From Gammaproteobacteria bacterium (GTDB taxonomy: Bacteria > Pseudomonadota > Gammaproteobacteria > Steroidobacterales > Steroidobacteraceae): 45,545 nucleotides of DNA. The position numbers and the translations under genes were made by a program. The stretch covers positions 1 through 45,545 of the forward strand of contig VBMV01000093.1 of the NCBI GenBank assembly GCA_005878835.1. The letters run 5' to 3'. Numbering within the stretch: position 1 is the stretch's first letter; each line of letters opens with the position of its first letter. Below the pieces are notes generated by a model. That model was not told where the DNA came from. It did not search any database and worked only from the letters and a program-made list of their open reading frames with translations. Shown one piece after another: positions 18,549-29,641 of this stretch.

Positions 18549-20394
18549 ATGAGGCGATCGACGGATCGCTTGATCGCGCTGCAGTTCCTGGCCGTTGCCG
18601 TGCCCATTGCATTTGTGTTGCTGGCGCAGATGGTCGCAGACGCGCGCCGTGCCACCGCCCTGGAGCACTCGCGCCCGTTGCGGACGCTTGCGAACGAGGC
18701 GCGCGCCAACTATCGCACTTTCACCAACGGGGCTGCGGATGCGGTTGACACCGGTGCGCTCGGCCGGCAGTCCGCCGAAGCCCTGAACAGCGCCGCCGGG
18801 TTGCTGAGCAAGCTGGCCGCCAGCGGCGAGGCGGCGGCACTGGGTGGTACGCCCAGGCTGGTGGCGGACCTCGCGGCGCAGGTGCGCAGCGGCGCGACCC
18901 TGGACAAACTCATGGCGCTGCGCGGGCAGATCGCGCTGGCGGACCGTGATACCCGGGCGATCGATGAGAACTTCGAGCTGCGCGACGCGACGGTGATTCG
19001 CGATGCCGTCGAGTCGGCGCGACGCCAGAAGCAGGAAGTGACCGTGGCACTGCTCATCAGTGCGATCCTGACGGTCATATTCGTGCTGGCCACGCGGCGA
19101 CGCCTGAAAGAACAGCTTGACGCCGACGCGGCGATCGAGCGGCGGCGGCGAGCGGAGCTCGAGACCATCTCGATTCGCTTCGGCATGGCGACGCGCGCGG
19201 CCCGCGCCGGCGTGTATGAGGTGCACGAGAGTGGTCGCACGGTGTGGTGGAGCGACACCATGAAGGAGCTCTACGGACAGTCGGCACAGACATTCCGTCC
19301 GACGCTGGACGGCTGGCTCGAGCTGATTCACCCCGCCGACCGCGCTGCCGCCCAGGCCGCCATGACCGCGGCGATGCGTGAACGCAAGCAGTTGCACAAC
19401 CAGTACCGGATCGTGCGCCCGGACGGCAGCATCGGGCACGTCGAATCCGTAGCGGCCGTGGTCAGCGACTCATCCGAAGGCGGGGCGCGCCTGGTGGGCA
19501 TCGATCTCGACGTCACGGAGCGAATCGCCGCCGAGCAGCGCGAAGACGTCCTGCAGCAACAGCTGCGTGACGCCTCGAGGCAAGCCGGCATGGCGGACGT
19601 GGCGACCAGCGTTCTGCACAACGTAGGCAACGTGCTCAACAGCGTCAATGTCTCGGCGAACCTCGTGACCGAGAGCCTGAAGCGCTCGCGGGCGGCGGGG
19701 CTGGGTCGGGTCGTGTCGCTGCTGCAGGAGCACCAGAGCGATCTGGGCCGCTTCGTGGCGCACGACGAGCGCGGCAAGGTCCTGCCGGTCTACCTGGCCG
19801 AGTTGTCCCGACACCTCAGCGCCGACAACCGGAACGCGTTGCAGGAGCTGGATTCCCTCAAGAGCAACATCGACCACATCAAGGACATCGTGGCGATGCA
19901 ACAGCGCTATGCAAAACTCGGCGGCCTGGCTGAGCTCATCGACATCAGGCACCTGGTCGAGGAGAGCATGCGCATCAATGCCAGCGCCTTCGAGCGTCAT
20001 GCCGTCAAAGTGATGCGCGAGTTCGCCGATGTACCGCAGATCACCGTCGACAAGCACAAGGTCCTGCAGATACTGGTCAACCTGTTGCGCAATGCCAAGG
20101 ACGCCTGCGAGGGCATGGGCGGCCAGGAACGGCGCGTCACGATGGGCATCGAGCGGTGCGCTGCGGGGGTGCGGATCGCGATCGCCGACAACGGCAGCGG
20201 GATCGCCGCTGAGCACATGAATCGCATCTTCACTCATGGCTTTACGACCAAGACGACCGGTCACGGCTTCGGGCTGCACAGCGGAGCACTCGCGGCCAAG
20301 GAGATTGGCGGTGTGTTGCGCGCCGAGAGCCCCGGTCCGGGCCGCGGGGCAACTTTCGTTCTCGAACTTCCCCTGAAACCTCCCGAGAATTCAC

Positions 20395-20402
<8 letters not shown>
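18549..20402 (+). CDS. Membrane sensor histidine kinase with PAS domain
   Basis: The 617-residue kinase has TM1 at about 9-30, a periplasmic sensor region of about 130 residues, TM2 at about 163-181, a PAS domain (about 205-330) and a kinase core. The phosphoacceptor is His357 in an H-box of the type SVLHNVGNVLNSVNVSANL (354-372), and the ATPase domain has the N-box NLLRNAKDAC (511-520), G1 DNGSGI (548-552) and G2 GHGFGLH (571-577). The H-box class with HNVGNVLNS is distinct from HisKA. GGGAGG at 18536-18541 supports ATG 18549. The next gene, a REC-GGDEF-EAL protein, begins 8 bases before the kinase stop, so they form a two-component pair. The periplasmic domain may be monitored by the nearby exported PstS-like protein (inference). 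Confidence 0.95.
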
Positions 20403-22335
<1,933 letters not shown>

Positions 22336-22462
22336 GGCGGGAATGCCTCCCACACACCCCGTCGCAGGGGGCTGACGCTCCGGCGCGGGGGGCCGCTTGA
22401 ACACCGCGGCCGGGCAGGTTCGTCGGTGTTGGCAATGGGCGATGAACCCCAGGGTCAGTTGG

Positions 22463-25400
22463 CTAGGCGCGCTCGGGCTCTCCACCAAGGCCGGCGTCGA
22501 CGCGTTTCGCCTGTTCGGCGTGATGGTCCGCCGCCAGCAGCATGTAGAAGGCCGGCACGACGAACAGCGTGAAGAGCGTGCCGATCGAAAGACCCGTCGC
22601 GATCACCAGGCCCATGGCAAAGCGTCCCGCGGCCCCTGCACCCGAGGCGATGACGAGCGGGATCACGCCGAGCACCATCGCCGCGGTGGTCATCAGGATC
22701 GGGCGCAGTCGCACCGCGGCCCCATGGACAATCGCGTCGCGCTTGGCTAAGCCGGCACGCTGCGATTCGTTGGCGAACTGCACGATGAGAATGCCGTGCT
22801 TGGAGATCAGGCCCATGAGCGTGACCAGGCCGACCTGGGTGTAGATGTTGAGGCTCGAGATCAGGTTGACGAAGATCAGCGCCCCGAACAGCGCCATCGG
22901 CACCGAGACCAGGATGACGATCGGATCGCGCAGGCTGTTGAACTGCGCCGCGAGCGCGAGGAACACGATGATGATCGCGAACATCAGCGTGCTGGCGAAG
23001 CCGCCGGATTCCTGCACGAACTGACGTGACTGGCCCGAGTAATCCATTTGATAGCCGCTCGGGGCGGCTTCGGTGAGCGCATCGCGGAGGAATTTCAGGG
23101 CCTCGCCCTGCGACATGCCGCTCGCGCCGGTGATGGTGGCGGAATTGAGCTGCTGAAAGCGGTTGATCGACTGCGGTACGGTGGTGCGCTTGAGACTCGC
23201 GACCGTCGAGGCCGACAGCACCGCGCCGTCAGGCGCGCGCACGTAGTAGTCGAGCACCTGATTCGGATTCAGCCGATCGGCCTGCAGCACCTGCGGGATG
23301 ACCTTGTACGAGCGCCCGGCGATGGAGAAATAGTTGACATAGCCGCCGCCGAGGGCGTCCCCGAGCGCGCTGCCGACATCCTGCTGGGTCAGGCCCAGGG
23401 TGGAAATCAGGTCGCGATCGACCACCACGGTCGATTGCGGCTTGTCGATCTTCAGATCTGCGTCGATGAACCAGAACTTGCCGCTGTCGCGGGCCTTCGC
23501 CAGCACCGCCTGCACGACCTCGTTGAGGTTCTGGAACGGCTCGGTCGTATTGACGACTACCTGGATCGGTGCTCCTTGTGCGCCCGGCAGCGCGGGCAGG
23601 GAGAACACGAAGATCTGCCCGCCGGCGATGGCGCTCCATTTCTCCTGCAGCACCTGCTGCAGCTGCGCGGCGCTGTTGCTGCGCTGATCCCAGGGCTTGA
23701 ACAGCATGCCGCCGAATCCCTGGCCCGGAGTGATGATCTGGAACATCATCTCGTATTCCGGCAGCCGCCGGCCGATCGCGAACATCTGCTGCGAGTAGCC
23801 GAGCATCTGTTGTGCGGTCGCGTCCGGGGAAGCCTTGAGCTGATAGAAGAGGAACCCCTGGTCTTCCTCCGGCGTGAGCTCGGACTTGGAGGTCATGCCG
23901 AGCAGCAGCGTCGCGCCGAACAGCAGCAGGCCCATCACCACGACCACGCTCCAGGTCTGCAGCAGCCCCTGCAGCACGCGCTGATAGCCGCGCCGCACGC
24001 GCTCGAACTGGCGGTCGATGAAGCGCACGAAGCGCCCGCCTTCCTGCTCGGTGCGGAAGTAGCGCGAACACATCATCGGGGATAGGGTCAGCGCGATGAC
24101 CGCGGAAACGGTCACCGCGCCGGCGAGGGTGAAGGCGAACTCGGTGAACAGCGCGCCGGTCAGGCCTTTCTGGAAACCGATCGGCACGTAGACGGCGATC
24201 AGCACGACGGTCATGGCGAGGATCGGGCCGCCGAGCTCGCGGGCCGCGAGCAGTGCCGCCTGCAGCGGCGTCTTGCCTTCCTCCTTCATGTGCCGGTCGA
24301 CGTTCTCGACCACGATGATCGCGTCGTCCACCACCAGGCCGATGGCGAGCACCAGCGCCAGCAGCGTCAGCAGGTTCATGGAGTAGCCGAGCGCCAGCAT
24401 GAAGAAGAATGTCCCGATCAGCGACAGGGGCATGGCGACGACCGGAATGACGACCGCGCGCAAGGTGCCGAGGAACAGGAAGATCACCGCCGTGACGATC
24501 AGCAGCGCCTGGATCAGGGTCTTCACCACCTCGCGAATGGACGCGGTGACGAATTTCGTGCTGTCGTAGACGATCTCACCGGAGAGCCCGGTCGGCAGCT
24601 GCGCCTGGATCTCGGGCATGGTATCGCGGACCCGCTGCGCGACCTCGATGATGTTCGCGTCCGGCGCGGCCTTGATGCCGATGAACACCGCCAACTTGCC
24701 GCTGAAGGAGACGTTGGCGTCGTAGTCTTCCGCGCCGAGCACCACGGTGGCGACGTCCTGGAGACGCACGATTGCGCCGTTGCTCTGCTTGATGCTGAGC
24801 TGCCTGAACTCCTCGACCGAATGCAGGTCGGTACCGGCGGTGAGATCGACGCTGACCATCTGTCCCTTGGTGGTGCCGACCGCGGCGAGGTAGTTATTGG
24901 CAGTCAGCGCCCGGTAGACGTCCGCGGCGGTGATGCCGTGGGCGGCGAGCCGCGCGGGATCGAGCCAGGCACGCAGGGCGAACTGGCGGCCGCCGAGGAT
25001 TTCCGCAGTCTGCACCCCCCGCACGGCGTCGAGCTTCGGCTTGACGATGCGCGCCAGGTAATCGGTGATGCTGTTGGCCGGCAGCACGTCGCTCCTGAAG
25101 CCCATGTACATGGCATCGATCGTCTCGCCGATCTGCACGCTCAGCACCGGCTGCTGAGCCTGCGGGGGCAGCTGATTGCGCACCGAACTGACCTGCGTCT
25201 GGATCTGCGTGAGCGCGCGGTTGGCGTCGTAGTTCAGACGCAGGGTGGCGGTGATCGTCGACTGACCGGTGACGCTGCTGGAGGAGAGATAGTCGATGCC
25301 CTGCGCCTGCGCGATCGCCTGCTCGAGCGGCTGGGTGATGAAGCCGGCGACGGTCTGTGCATCGGCGCCGTAATAGGCGGTCGTGACCGTGACCACCGCA

Positions 25401-25525
25401 TTCTCGGTCTTCGGATACTGGCGGACCGAGATGTCGGCGAGCGCGCGCAGTCCCAGCACCAGAATCAACAGGCTGACGACGATCGCCAGCACCGGTTTTT
25501 TGATGAAGATATCGGTGAAGTTCAT
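22463..25525 (-). CDS. RND multidrug efflux permease (HAE1 family)
   Basis: The 1020-residue inner-membrane protein is a full-length AcrB/MexB-type pump that uses the proton gradient to expel hydrophobic compounds. It begins MNFTDIFIKKPVLAIVVSLLI, has the large periplasmic porter and docking loops after TM1 and TM7, and keeps the proton-relay Asp pair in TM4 (LVVDDAIIVVENVDRH) as well as the second-half motif FLALAAQFNSLRDP. The adaptor gene lies 15 bases upstream on the same strand. No outer-membrane factor gene is adjacent, so the pump must borrow a TolC-like protein encoded elsewhere. Sequence detail is closer to the MexI/MuxB/MdtB side than to AcrB itself, from memory and not certain. Substrate cannot be told. 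Confidence 0.95.
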   Translation of the reverse strand: MNFTDIFIKKPVLAIVVSLLILVLGLRALADISVRQYPKTENAVVTVTTAYYGADAQTVAGFITQPLEQAIAQAQGIDYLSSSSVTGQSTITATLRLNYDANRALTQIQTQVSSVRNQLPPQAQQPVLSVQIGETIDAMYMGFRSDVLPANSITDYLARIVKPKLDAVRGVQTAEILGGRQFALRAWLDPARLAAHGITAADVYRALTANNYLAAVGTTKGQMVSVDLTAGTDLHSVEEFRQLSIKQSNGAIVRLQDVATVVLGAEDYDANVSFSGKLAVFIGIKAAPDANIIEVAQRVRDTMPEIQAQLPTGLSGEIVYDSTKFVTASIREVVKTLIQALLIVTAVIFLFLGTLRAVVIPVVAMPLSLIGTFFFMLALGYSMNLLTLLALVLAIGLVVDDAIIVVENVDRHMKEEGKTPLQAALLAARELGGPILAMTVVLIAVYVPIGFQKGLTGALFTEFAFTLAGAVTVSAVIALTLSPMMCSRYFRTEQEGGRFVRFIDRQFERVRRGYQRVLQGLLQTWSVVVVMGLLLFGATLLLGMTSKSELTPEEDQGFLFYQLKASPDATAQQMLGYSQQMFAIGRRLPEYEMMFQIITPGQGFGGMLFKPWDQRSNSAAQLQQVLQEKWSAIAGGQIFVFSLPALPGAQGAPIQVVVNTTEPFQNLNEVVQAVLAKARDSGKFWFIDADLKIDKPQSTVVVDRDLISTLGLTQQDVGSALGDALGGGYVNYFSIAGRSYKVIPQVLQADRLNPNQVLDYYVRAPDGAVLSASTVASLKRTTVPQSINRFQQLNSATITGASGMSQGEALKFLRDALTEAAPSGYQMDYSGQSRQFVQESGGFASTLMFAIIIVFLALAAQFNSLRDPIVILVSVPMALFGALIFVNLISSLNIYTQVGLVTLMGLISKHGILIVQFANESQRAGLAKRDAIVHGAAVRLRPILMTTAAMVLGVIPLVIASGAGAAGRFAMGLVIATGLSIGTLFTLFVVPAFYMLLAADHHAEQAKRVDAGLGGEPERA

Positions 25526-25540
25526 CGCGTGCCGGGGTGC

Positions 25541-26776
25541 TCAATGTTCCTGGGGCGTCGGGTTCGGACTGTTGGCCGGTTGTACGCTGTTGTCGATCCG
25601 GATCGGCACACCGCTCTTGAGCTTGATCTGGCCGCTGCTGACGACCTCCACACCCTCGTCGAGTCCCTTGAGGATCGCGACCTGATCGCCACGAGTGGGA
25701 CCGGTGGTCACGAAGGTCTGCTGCACCACCAGCGCGTCCGGCGGCAGTTGCGGCCCCTTGCTGGCCTTCGGCGCGGGCTGCTGCTCTTTGGGCGCGTCGT
25801 CGGCCGCGGCGGCAGCCGCCAGCCTGCGGTCGGCCTCGCGCTTCGGTATGACCACGAACACCGTCTCGCCGTACGGGTTGTAGACCACTGCGGTCTGCGG
25901 CAGCGTCAGGTGGCGCTGCTTCGCGCCGACGTCGATGCTGACATTGGCGAACATGCCGGGTGTCAGCACGCGATCCGGGTTGGGTACTCGCGCCTCGACC
26001 TGCACGTTGCGCGTGTCGCTGTCGACCTTCGGGCTGATGGCATTGACGGTGCCCGCGAACGTCCTGCCCGGAAACGCATCGAGCATGAGGGTGACCTTCT
26101 GGCCGGTGCGCAGCTCCGCGAGATCCTTCTGCGGCAGATGGAAATCCACATAGACCGGGTCGAGCTGCTGCAGGGTCACGATCATGGTGCCGGAGCTCAG
26201 ATAGGCCCCGGGATTGATGGTGACGATGCCGGCCCGCCCCGCGAACGGTGCGCGCAATTGCTTCTTCGCAACATTGACCTGCTGCTGCGCCACCGCCGCC
26301 TGCTTGGCCTTGAGATCCGCGGCGGCCTGGTCGTAATCGGCCTTGCTGATCACCTGCACCGCCAGCTGCTCCTTGGCGCGAGCGAAGGTGAGCTCGGCGA
26401 GCGCGGCGGCTGCCTCGAGCTGATGCAGCTGGGCGACGTCCTCGCTGTCACGCAGTTGCAGCAGCACCTGGCCCTCCTTGACCTCGTCGCCGGATTTCAC
26501 GTTGACGCGGGTCACGAGCCCGGCGACGTCGAGGGCGAGATCGGCGCCGCGCACCGCGCGCAGGGTCCCCACCGCGCGCAACTCGGGCTGCCAGTCCTGA
26601 TAGGCGGCCTTCGCGGTGCTGACCACCGCGGGCGGCGGCGGCTTGCCCGCGGCGATCATCCTCATGATCGACAGCACCTTGATTCCCGCGATCACGGCGA
26701 TCAGCGCGAGCACGGCGACAATCATGACAATCATGCGCTTGGTGGTGCTCGGTTTTTCTTGTACGCGCGTCTGCAT
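25541..26776 (-). CDS. RND efflux periplasmic adaptor (membrane fusion protein)
   Basis: The 411-residue adaptor links the RND permease to an outer-membrane channel. It has an N-terminal membrane anchor (IVMIVAVLALIAVIAGIKVL, about residues 16-36), a lipoyl-like strand VAGLVTRVNVKSGDEVKEGQ, a short alpha-hairpin with Ala/Glu/Lys/Gln-rich helices (residues about 110-170), the second lipoyl half (LRAPFAGRAGIVTINPGAYL), and the beta-barrel and membrane-proximal domains. A charged Ala/Lys/Gln insert (about 325-350) interrupts the last domain and is unusual. It is first in the operon, before the permease. Its upstream 655 bases hold no clear gene and should contain the promoter. Confidence 0.95.
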   Translation of the reverse strand: MQTRVQEKPSTTKRMIVMIVAVLALIAVIAGIKVLSIMRMIAAGKPPPPAVVSTAKAAYQDWQPELRAVGTLRAVRGADLALDVAGLVTRVNVKSGDEVKEGQVLLQLRDSEDVAQLHQLEAAAALAELTFARAKEQLAVQVISKADYDQAAADLKAKQAAVAQQQVNVAKKQLRAPFAGRAGIVTINPGAYLSSGTMIVTLQQLDPVYVDFHLPQKDLAELRTGQKVTLMLDAFPGRTFAGTVNAISPKVDSDTRNVQVEARVPNPDRVLTPGMFANVSIDVGAKQRHLTLPQTAVVYNPYGETVFVVIPKREADRRLAAAAAADDAPKEQQPAPKASKGPQLPPDALVVQQTFVTTGPTRGDQVAILKGLDEGVEVVSSGQIKLKSGVPIRIDNSVQPANSPNPTPQEH

Positions 26777-27431
26777 GCGCGGCTCTCCTGCCTGCGAGTC
26801 GATGTTAATGGTCGCGCTCCCAATGATGTGGGCGTTATCTTCGAGGCCGCCGCCGAGCTGTTTGGCGGCGGTCCTGTGTGGCGCGCCCGGCGGCGTCGGC
26901 GCCGTGAGTAGAATGTACGGGCCAGCGCGATCCTTTGAAAGATCGACTCGCCGCGGGTTTCTGCTATTCTGCCGCGCCGTCGCGGTGGCCTGCCCCTCTC
27001 AAAAGGCGTAGGTGAGTCGCGCAATTGATCTGTGGGGCGCGCGCGGCGAGGCGGCGCGCGCCGGCCGCGAGCGCACCATTGCCCGACCTCGAGGGGCTCG
27101 TGCCGGTGCGCTCGCTCGCTTGGCTGCGGGCGCGCTCGAGCCCACACGCACCGCAGGCCGCGGCAGCGACCTCAGGGGTTCTTGCGTTGGAAGTCAATGA
27201 AAACAAAGAGCTTTACGATCCGCCAGACGCGGTCACGGCGGCCCCGCAGGCGCGATGCCCGCGGGCGAGGTGGCGCGTCGGCGCGAGGCTCCACGGCGGG
27301 GCGAAGAGCCTTCCGGCAGCGCGCCGCTCGCCGGCCCGATGCGCACCGCGAGCGCTGGCGGCGGACTTGACCGATCGCCGGGGACGCCTCAGGGTTGGCT
27401 GTCGGGGCGCGCGTTCCGTGTGGAGAAGCCT
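26777..27431. other. 655-base gap without a confident gene
   Basis: Both flanking genes are transcribed away from this stretch, so it must hold two promoters, but I cannot place them well: TATTCT at 26965-26970 is the best -10 candidate. It is very GC-rich with short open frames that have Arg/Ala-only composition, the sign of shadow reading. A 57-codon Arg-rich frame from ATG 27197 starts with a more ordinary MKTKSFTIRQ but becomes low-complexity at once. A strong hairpin lies at 27036-27062. A small RNA is possible, not shown. Confidence 0.5.
27036..27062. repeat. 9-bp-stem hairpin in the gap upstream of the NTF2-like gene
   Basis: GGCGCGCGC (27036-27044) and GCGCGCGCC (27054-27062) pair perfectly around a 9-base loop GGCGAGGCG. 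No T-run follows. It lies about 370 bases before the NTF2-like gene. Confidence 0.4.
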
Positions 27432-27809
27432 ATGCAGCGAACGGTGCACGACTATCTGAAGGCGCTCGAAGCCGGCGATGCCGACAAGGCCGCGTCCTTG
27501 TTCATCCCCGACGGCTGGGTGGAGTCCCCGTTTCTGGGTCGATTGCCGGTGCGGCAGTTCATCAAGAAGGTTGCGGAGTCATCCAAGGGAACCAAGCTGA
27601 CCGTGCACGACGTACTGGTGAGCGCGGAAGGTCATCTGCGCGCCGTGGCCTACTACCTGTACGACTGGCGGCTGAACGACGGCTCCCGTGTGGCGTTCGA
27701 CTGCGCAGATGTGTTCAATTTTGACCCGAGCAGCGGGCGAATCCAGTCGATCGTGCTCGTGTACGACACCCATCCGGTGCGCGGCGTCGTCGAGAGTAAA
27801 TACCCGTGA
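27432..27809 (+). CDS. NTF2-like/SnoaL-like small protein
   Basis: The 125-residue protein has the cone-shaped NTF2-like pattern: an N-terminal helix (TVHDYLKALEAGDADKAASLF), PDGWVESPFLGRLP, a helix VRQFIKKVAE, and then four antiparallel strands ending IQSIVLVYDTHPVRGVVE. Members serve as ketosteroid isomerases, small hydrolases or binding pockets, so function cannot be assigned from fold alone. The candidate catalytic Asp residues are not clearly placed. ATG 27432 is preceded by GGAG (27422-27425). The reading frame is open further upstream to 27255, but that part has shadow-like composition. The gene is 19 bases before a small membrane protein gene, probably co-transcribed. Confidence 0.75.
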   Translation: MQRTVHDYLKALEAGDADKAASLFIPDGWVESPFLGRLPVRQFIKKVAESSKGTKLTVHDVLVSAEGHLRAVAYYLYDWRLNDGSRVAFDCADVFNFDPSSGRIQSIVLVYDTHPVRGVVESKYP

Positions 27810-27828
27810 GAAATAAAGAGTCCAGGCG

Positions 27829-28356
27829 ATGGACGGGTCACTGCTGGCGGGCTGGGAGAATTTCTACGTCATCGTCGGCTCGTGTGCCGGAGGGCTGACG
27901 GGGTTGACCTTCGTCGTCATCGCGCTGATCCGCGATGTGCAGCGGCCGAGCGGTACCGGTCTACGCGCCTTTCTGACTCCGACGATCGTCCATTTCGGCG
28001 GGGTGCTGGCGTTGGCGGCGTATCTGAGCATGCCGCATCAAGGGGTGATGAGCCTGAGTGTCGGGTTCGCGGTCGCCGGGCTCGTGGGGCTGATCTACGG
28101 CGGCGTGATCGCCGCCAACATGCGCCGTCAAGGCAGTGGCTACGTCCCGGTGCACGAAGATTGGATCTGGAACGTGGCCCTGCCAGCACTGGTGTATGGC
28201 GGTCTGCTCGTCATGGCGTTGCTGGTCTGGCGCAAGCCGCTACCGGCACTGTACGGCGTCGCCGCGGCCTCCCTTCTCTTGCTGTTCATCGGGATTCGCA
28301 ATGCCTGGGACCTCGCCGTCTGGATGACCGTGGACCGGCCGCACGGGCCGCACTGA
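27829..28356 (+). CDS. Small polytopic membrane protein, unknown
   Basis: The 175-residue protein has about five membrane segments: 12-34 (FYVIVGSCAGGLTGLTFVVI), 50-67, 72-95, 117-136 and 139-158. Between them are short loops, with a conserved-looking GWENFYVIVGS at the start and IGIRNAWDLAVWMT at the end. I know uncharacterised proteins with this layout but no function. It is encoded just after the NTF2-like gene and converges on the hydrolase gene. No signal for transport, catalysis or regulation is visible. Confidence 0.75.
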   Translation: MDGSLLAGWENFYVIVGSCAGGLTGLTFVVIALIRDVQRPSGTGLRAFLTPTIVHFGGVLALAAYLSMPHQGVMSLSVGFAVAGLVGLIYGGVIAANMRRQGSGYVPVHEDWIWNVALPALVYGGLLVMALLVWRKPLPALYGVAAASLLLLFIGIRNAWDLAVWMTVDRPHGPH

Positions 28357-28410
28357 CGGAGCGGCTCGTGCGGCGCAGGCTTGCGGAGCTCAGCGATCGA
28401 AACTGCTGGC

Positions 28411-29448
28411 TCACTTCGGCAGCAGGGCAATCTTTCCCGCCAGCTCGAGGCTGCGCAGCGCCGCCAGTCCGCCGAAACGCCGGTCGACTTCCTTGAGGGA
28501 TTCCAGGGCCGCATCGCGCCGGCCGGTTGCTATGAGCGATTCCACCTGCTGCAATTTCGCCAGCAGCTCGCCCTCGAGACCTGACCTGCACGAGGCCAGC
28601 CTGTGTGGATCGGGCGTGACGGGCCTGAGCACAGCTTCCAGCGCCCGGGACAGTGCCGCAGAGTCAGCCACCTCGTGACCGGCCACCGAGCGGCCCACCC
28701 GGGAGATGACCTCGGCGTCGGTGTCGAACATGCACCACTTGCGCATCGATCGCATACTGACTGCAGCCATTTCCAGATGAGTGAGGTCCGCTTCCCCGGT
28801 GAGGTAAACCAGACGCGAGGAGCTCTGAAACTGGAGGAACAGATCCCTGGGAGGCAGCGCAATGTCGGTGTCCCCGATCGGATCGCTGCCCGCGTTCAGA
28901 ATCGCGCCGCGGAACACATCAGGGTAGGCGAGCGCCAGGCGCAGCGCCACGCGCGCTCCGCCGGAGAACCCCGCCAGATAGACGCGTTGCGGGTCCACCG
29001 GATAACGCACGACGACGTTGTGCTCGGCGAGCAGGGCCAGCGGTTCGCGCCGACCGAGAACGGTTTCCTCATTGCCGGAGCGCGCCGCACTGACGAAGAT
29101 GACATGATATCGATCCAGAGCCGAAGTCCAACCGACAGGCAGTCTCGCATCCTGCCACGGCGGCACGAACACCAGCAGCGTGTAGCCCTGCGGCGGCGCC
29201 GGCGAGGGTACGTAGAGAACGAACGTCTCCTGCGAAAGATCGATGGGCTGTTCACTCAGCCGCGTGCCAGACTGTGTCAATCTTCGCGGCAGTTGCGCCG
29301 CGGTCAGGGGGCTCAAGGAGCGGCGCGCGAGCTCGAGGTTGGTGGACAGCGCCGAGTAGTCGCTGAACACCGGATGACTCAAGGTCCCCGCCAGCGCGAA
29401 GCACCCACACCACGACGCACCGCATGCCAACAGGCGATACACGATCAC
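28411..29448 (-). CDS. Exported alpha/beta hydrolase (esterase-like)
   Basis: The 345-residue protein starts at GTG 29448 (AGG about 6 bases upstream) with a signal peptide (LLACGASWCGCFALAGTL). The hydrolase core shows TLLVFVPPWQD, then YHVIFVSAARSGNEE, and the nucleophile elbow LAGFSGGARVAL with Ser162. The best acid/base candidates are Asp in FDTDAEVIS and His in SVAGHEVAD. The arrangement resembles PHB depolymerase/feruloyl esterase-type secreted esterases. The last 60 residues form helices outside the core (LEGELLAKLQQVESLIATGR). It is divergent from an S10 carboxypeptidase gene, 193 bases away. Substrate unknown. Confidence 0.82.
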   Translation of the reverse strand: MIVYRLLACGASWCGCFALAGTLSHPVFSDYSALSTNLELARRSLSPLTAAQLPRRLTQSGTRLSEQPIDLSQETFVLYVPSPAPPQGYTLLVFVPPWQDARLPVGWTSALDRYHVIFVSAARSGNEETVLGRREPLALLAEHNVVVRYPVDPQRVYLAGFSGGARVALRLALAYPDVFRGAILNAGSDPIGDTDIALPPRDLFLQFQSSSRLVYLTGEADLTHLEMAAVSMRSMRKWCMFDTDAEVISRVGRSVAGHEVADSAALSRALEAVLRPVTPDPHRLASCRSGLEGELLAKLQQVESLIATGRRDAALESLKEVDRRFGGLAALRSLELAGKIALLPK

Positions 29449-29641
29449 GGCTGCCTCACTTCGTTCGCCCCGCGCCCCCAGGCGTGGCCCGTCATCGCAA
29501 CCGCGCAGTACAGGCTCGAGTCACCGCCGAGAGGATTGTGCAGAACGTGCGAGTACCGGTCTACCGGTTCGGGCTCTCGGGATGTTTAATGATTACCGGC
29601 GTCGGCCGCGAGTGCCGGCATGGGTTTCCGGGAGGATGAGC

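Noticed and set aside
22336-22462. Terminator between the c-di-GMP regulator and the RND operon
   Set aside because: The convergent gap has GC-rich sequence but no clear stem with a T-run on either strand.
27197-27370. 57-codon Arg-rich frame starting MKTKSFTIRQ
   Set aside because: Composition quickly becomes Arg/Ala/Gly only, typical of out-of-frame reading in GC-rich DNA, and the ribosome site is too close to the start.
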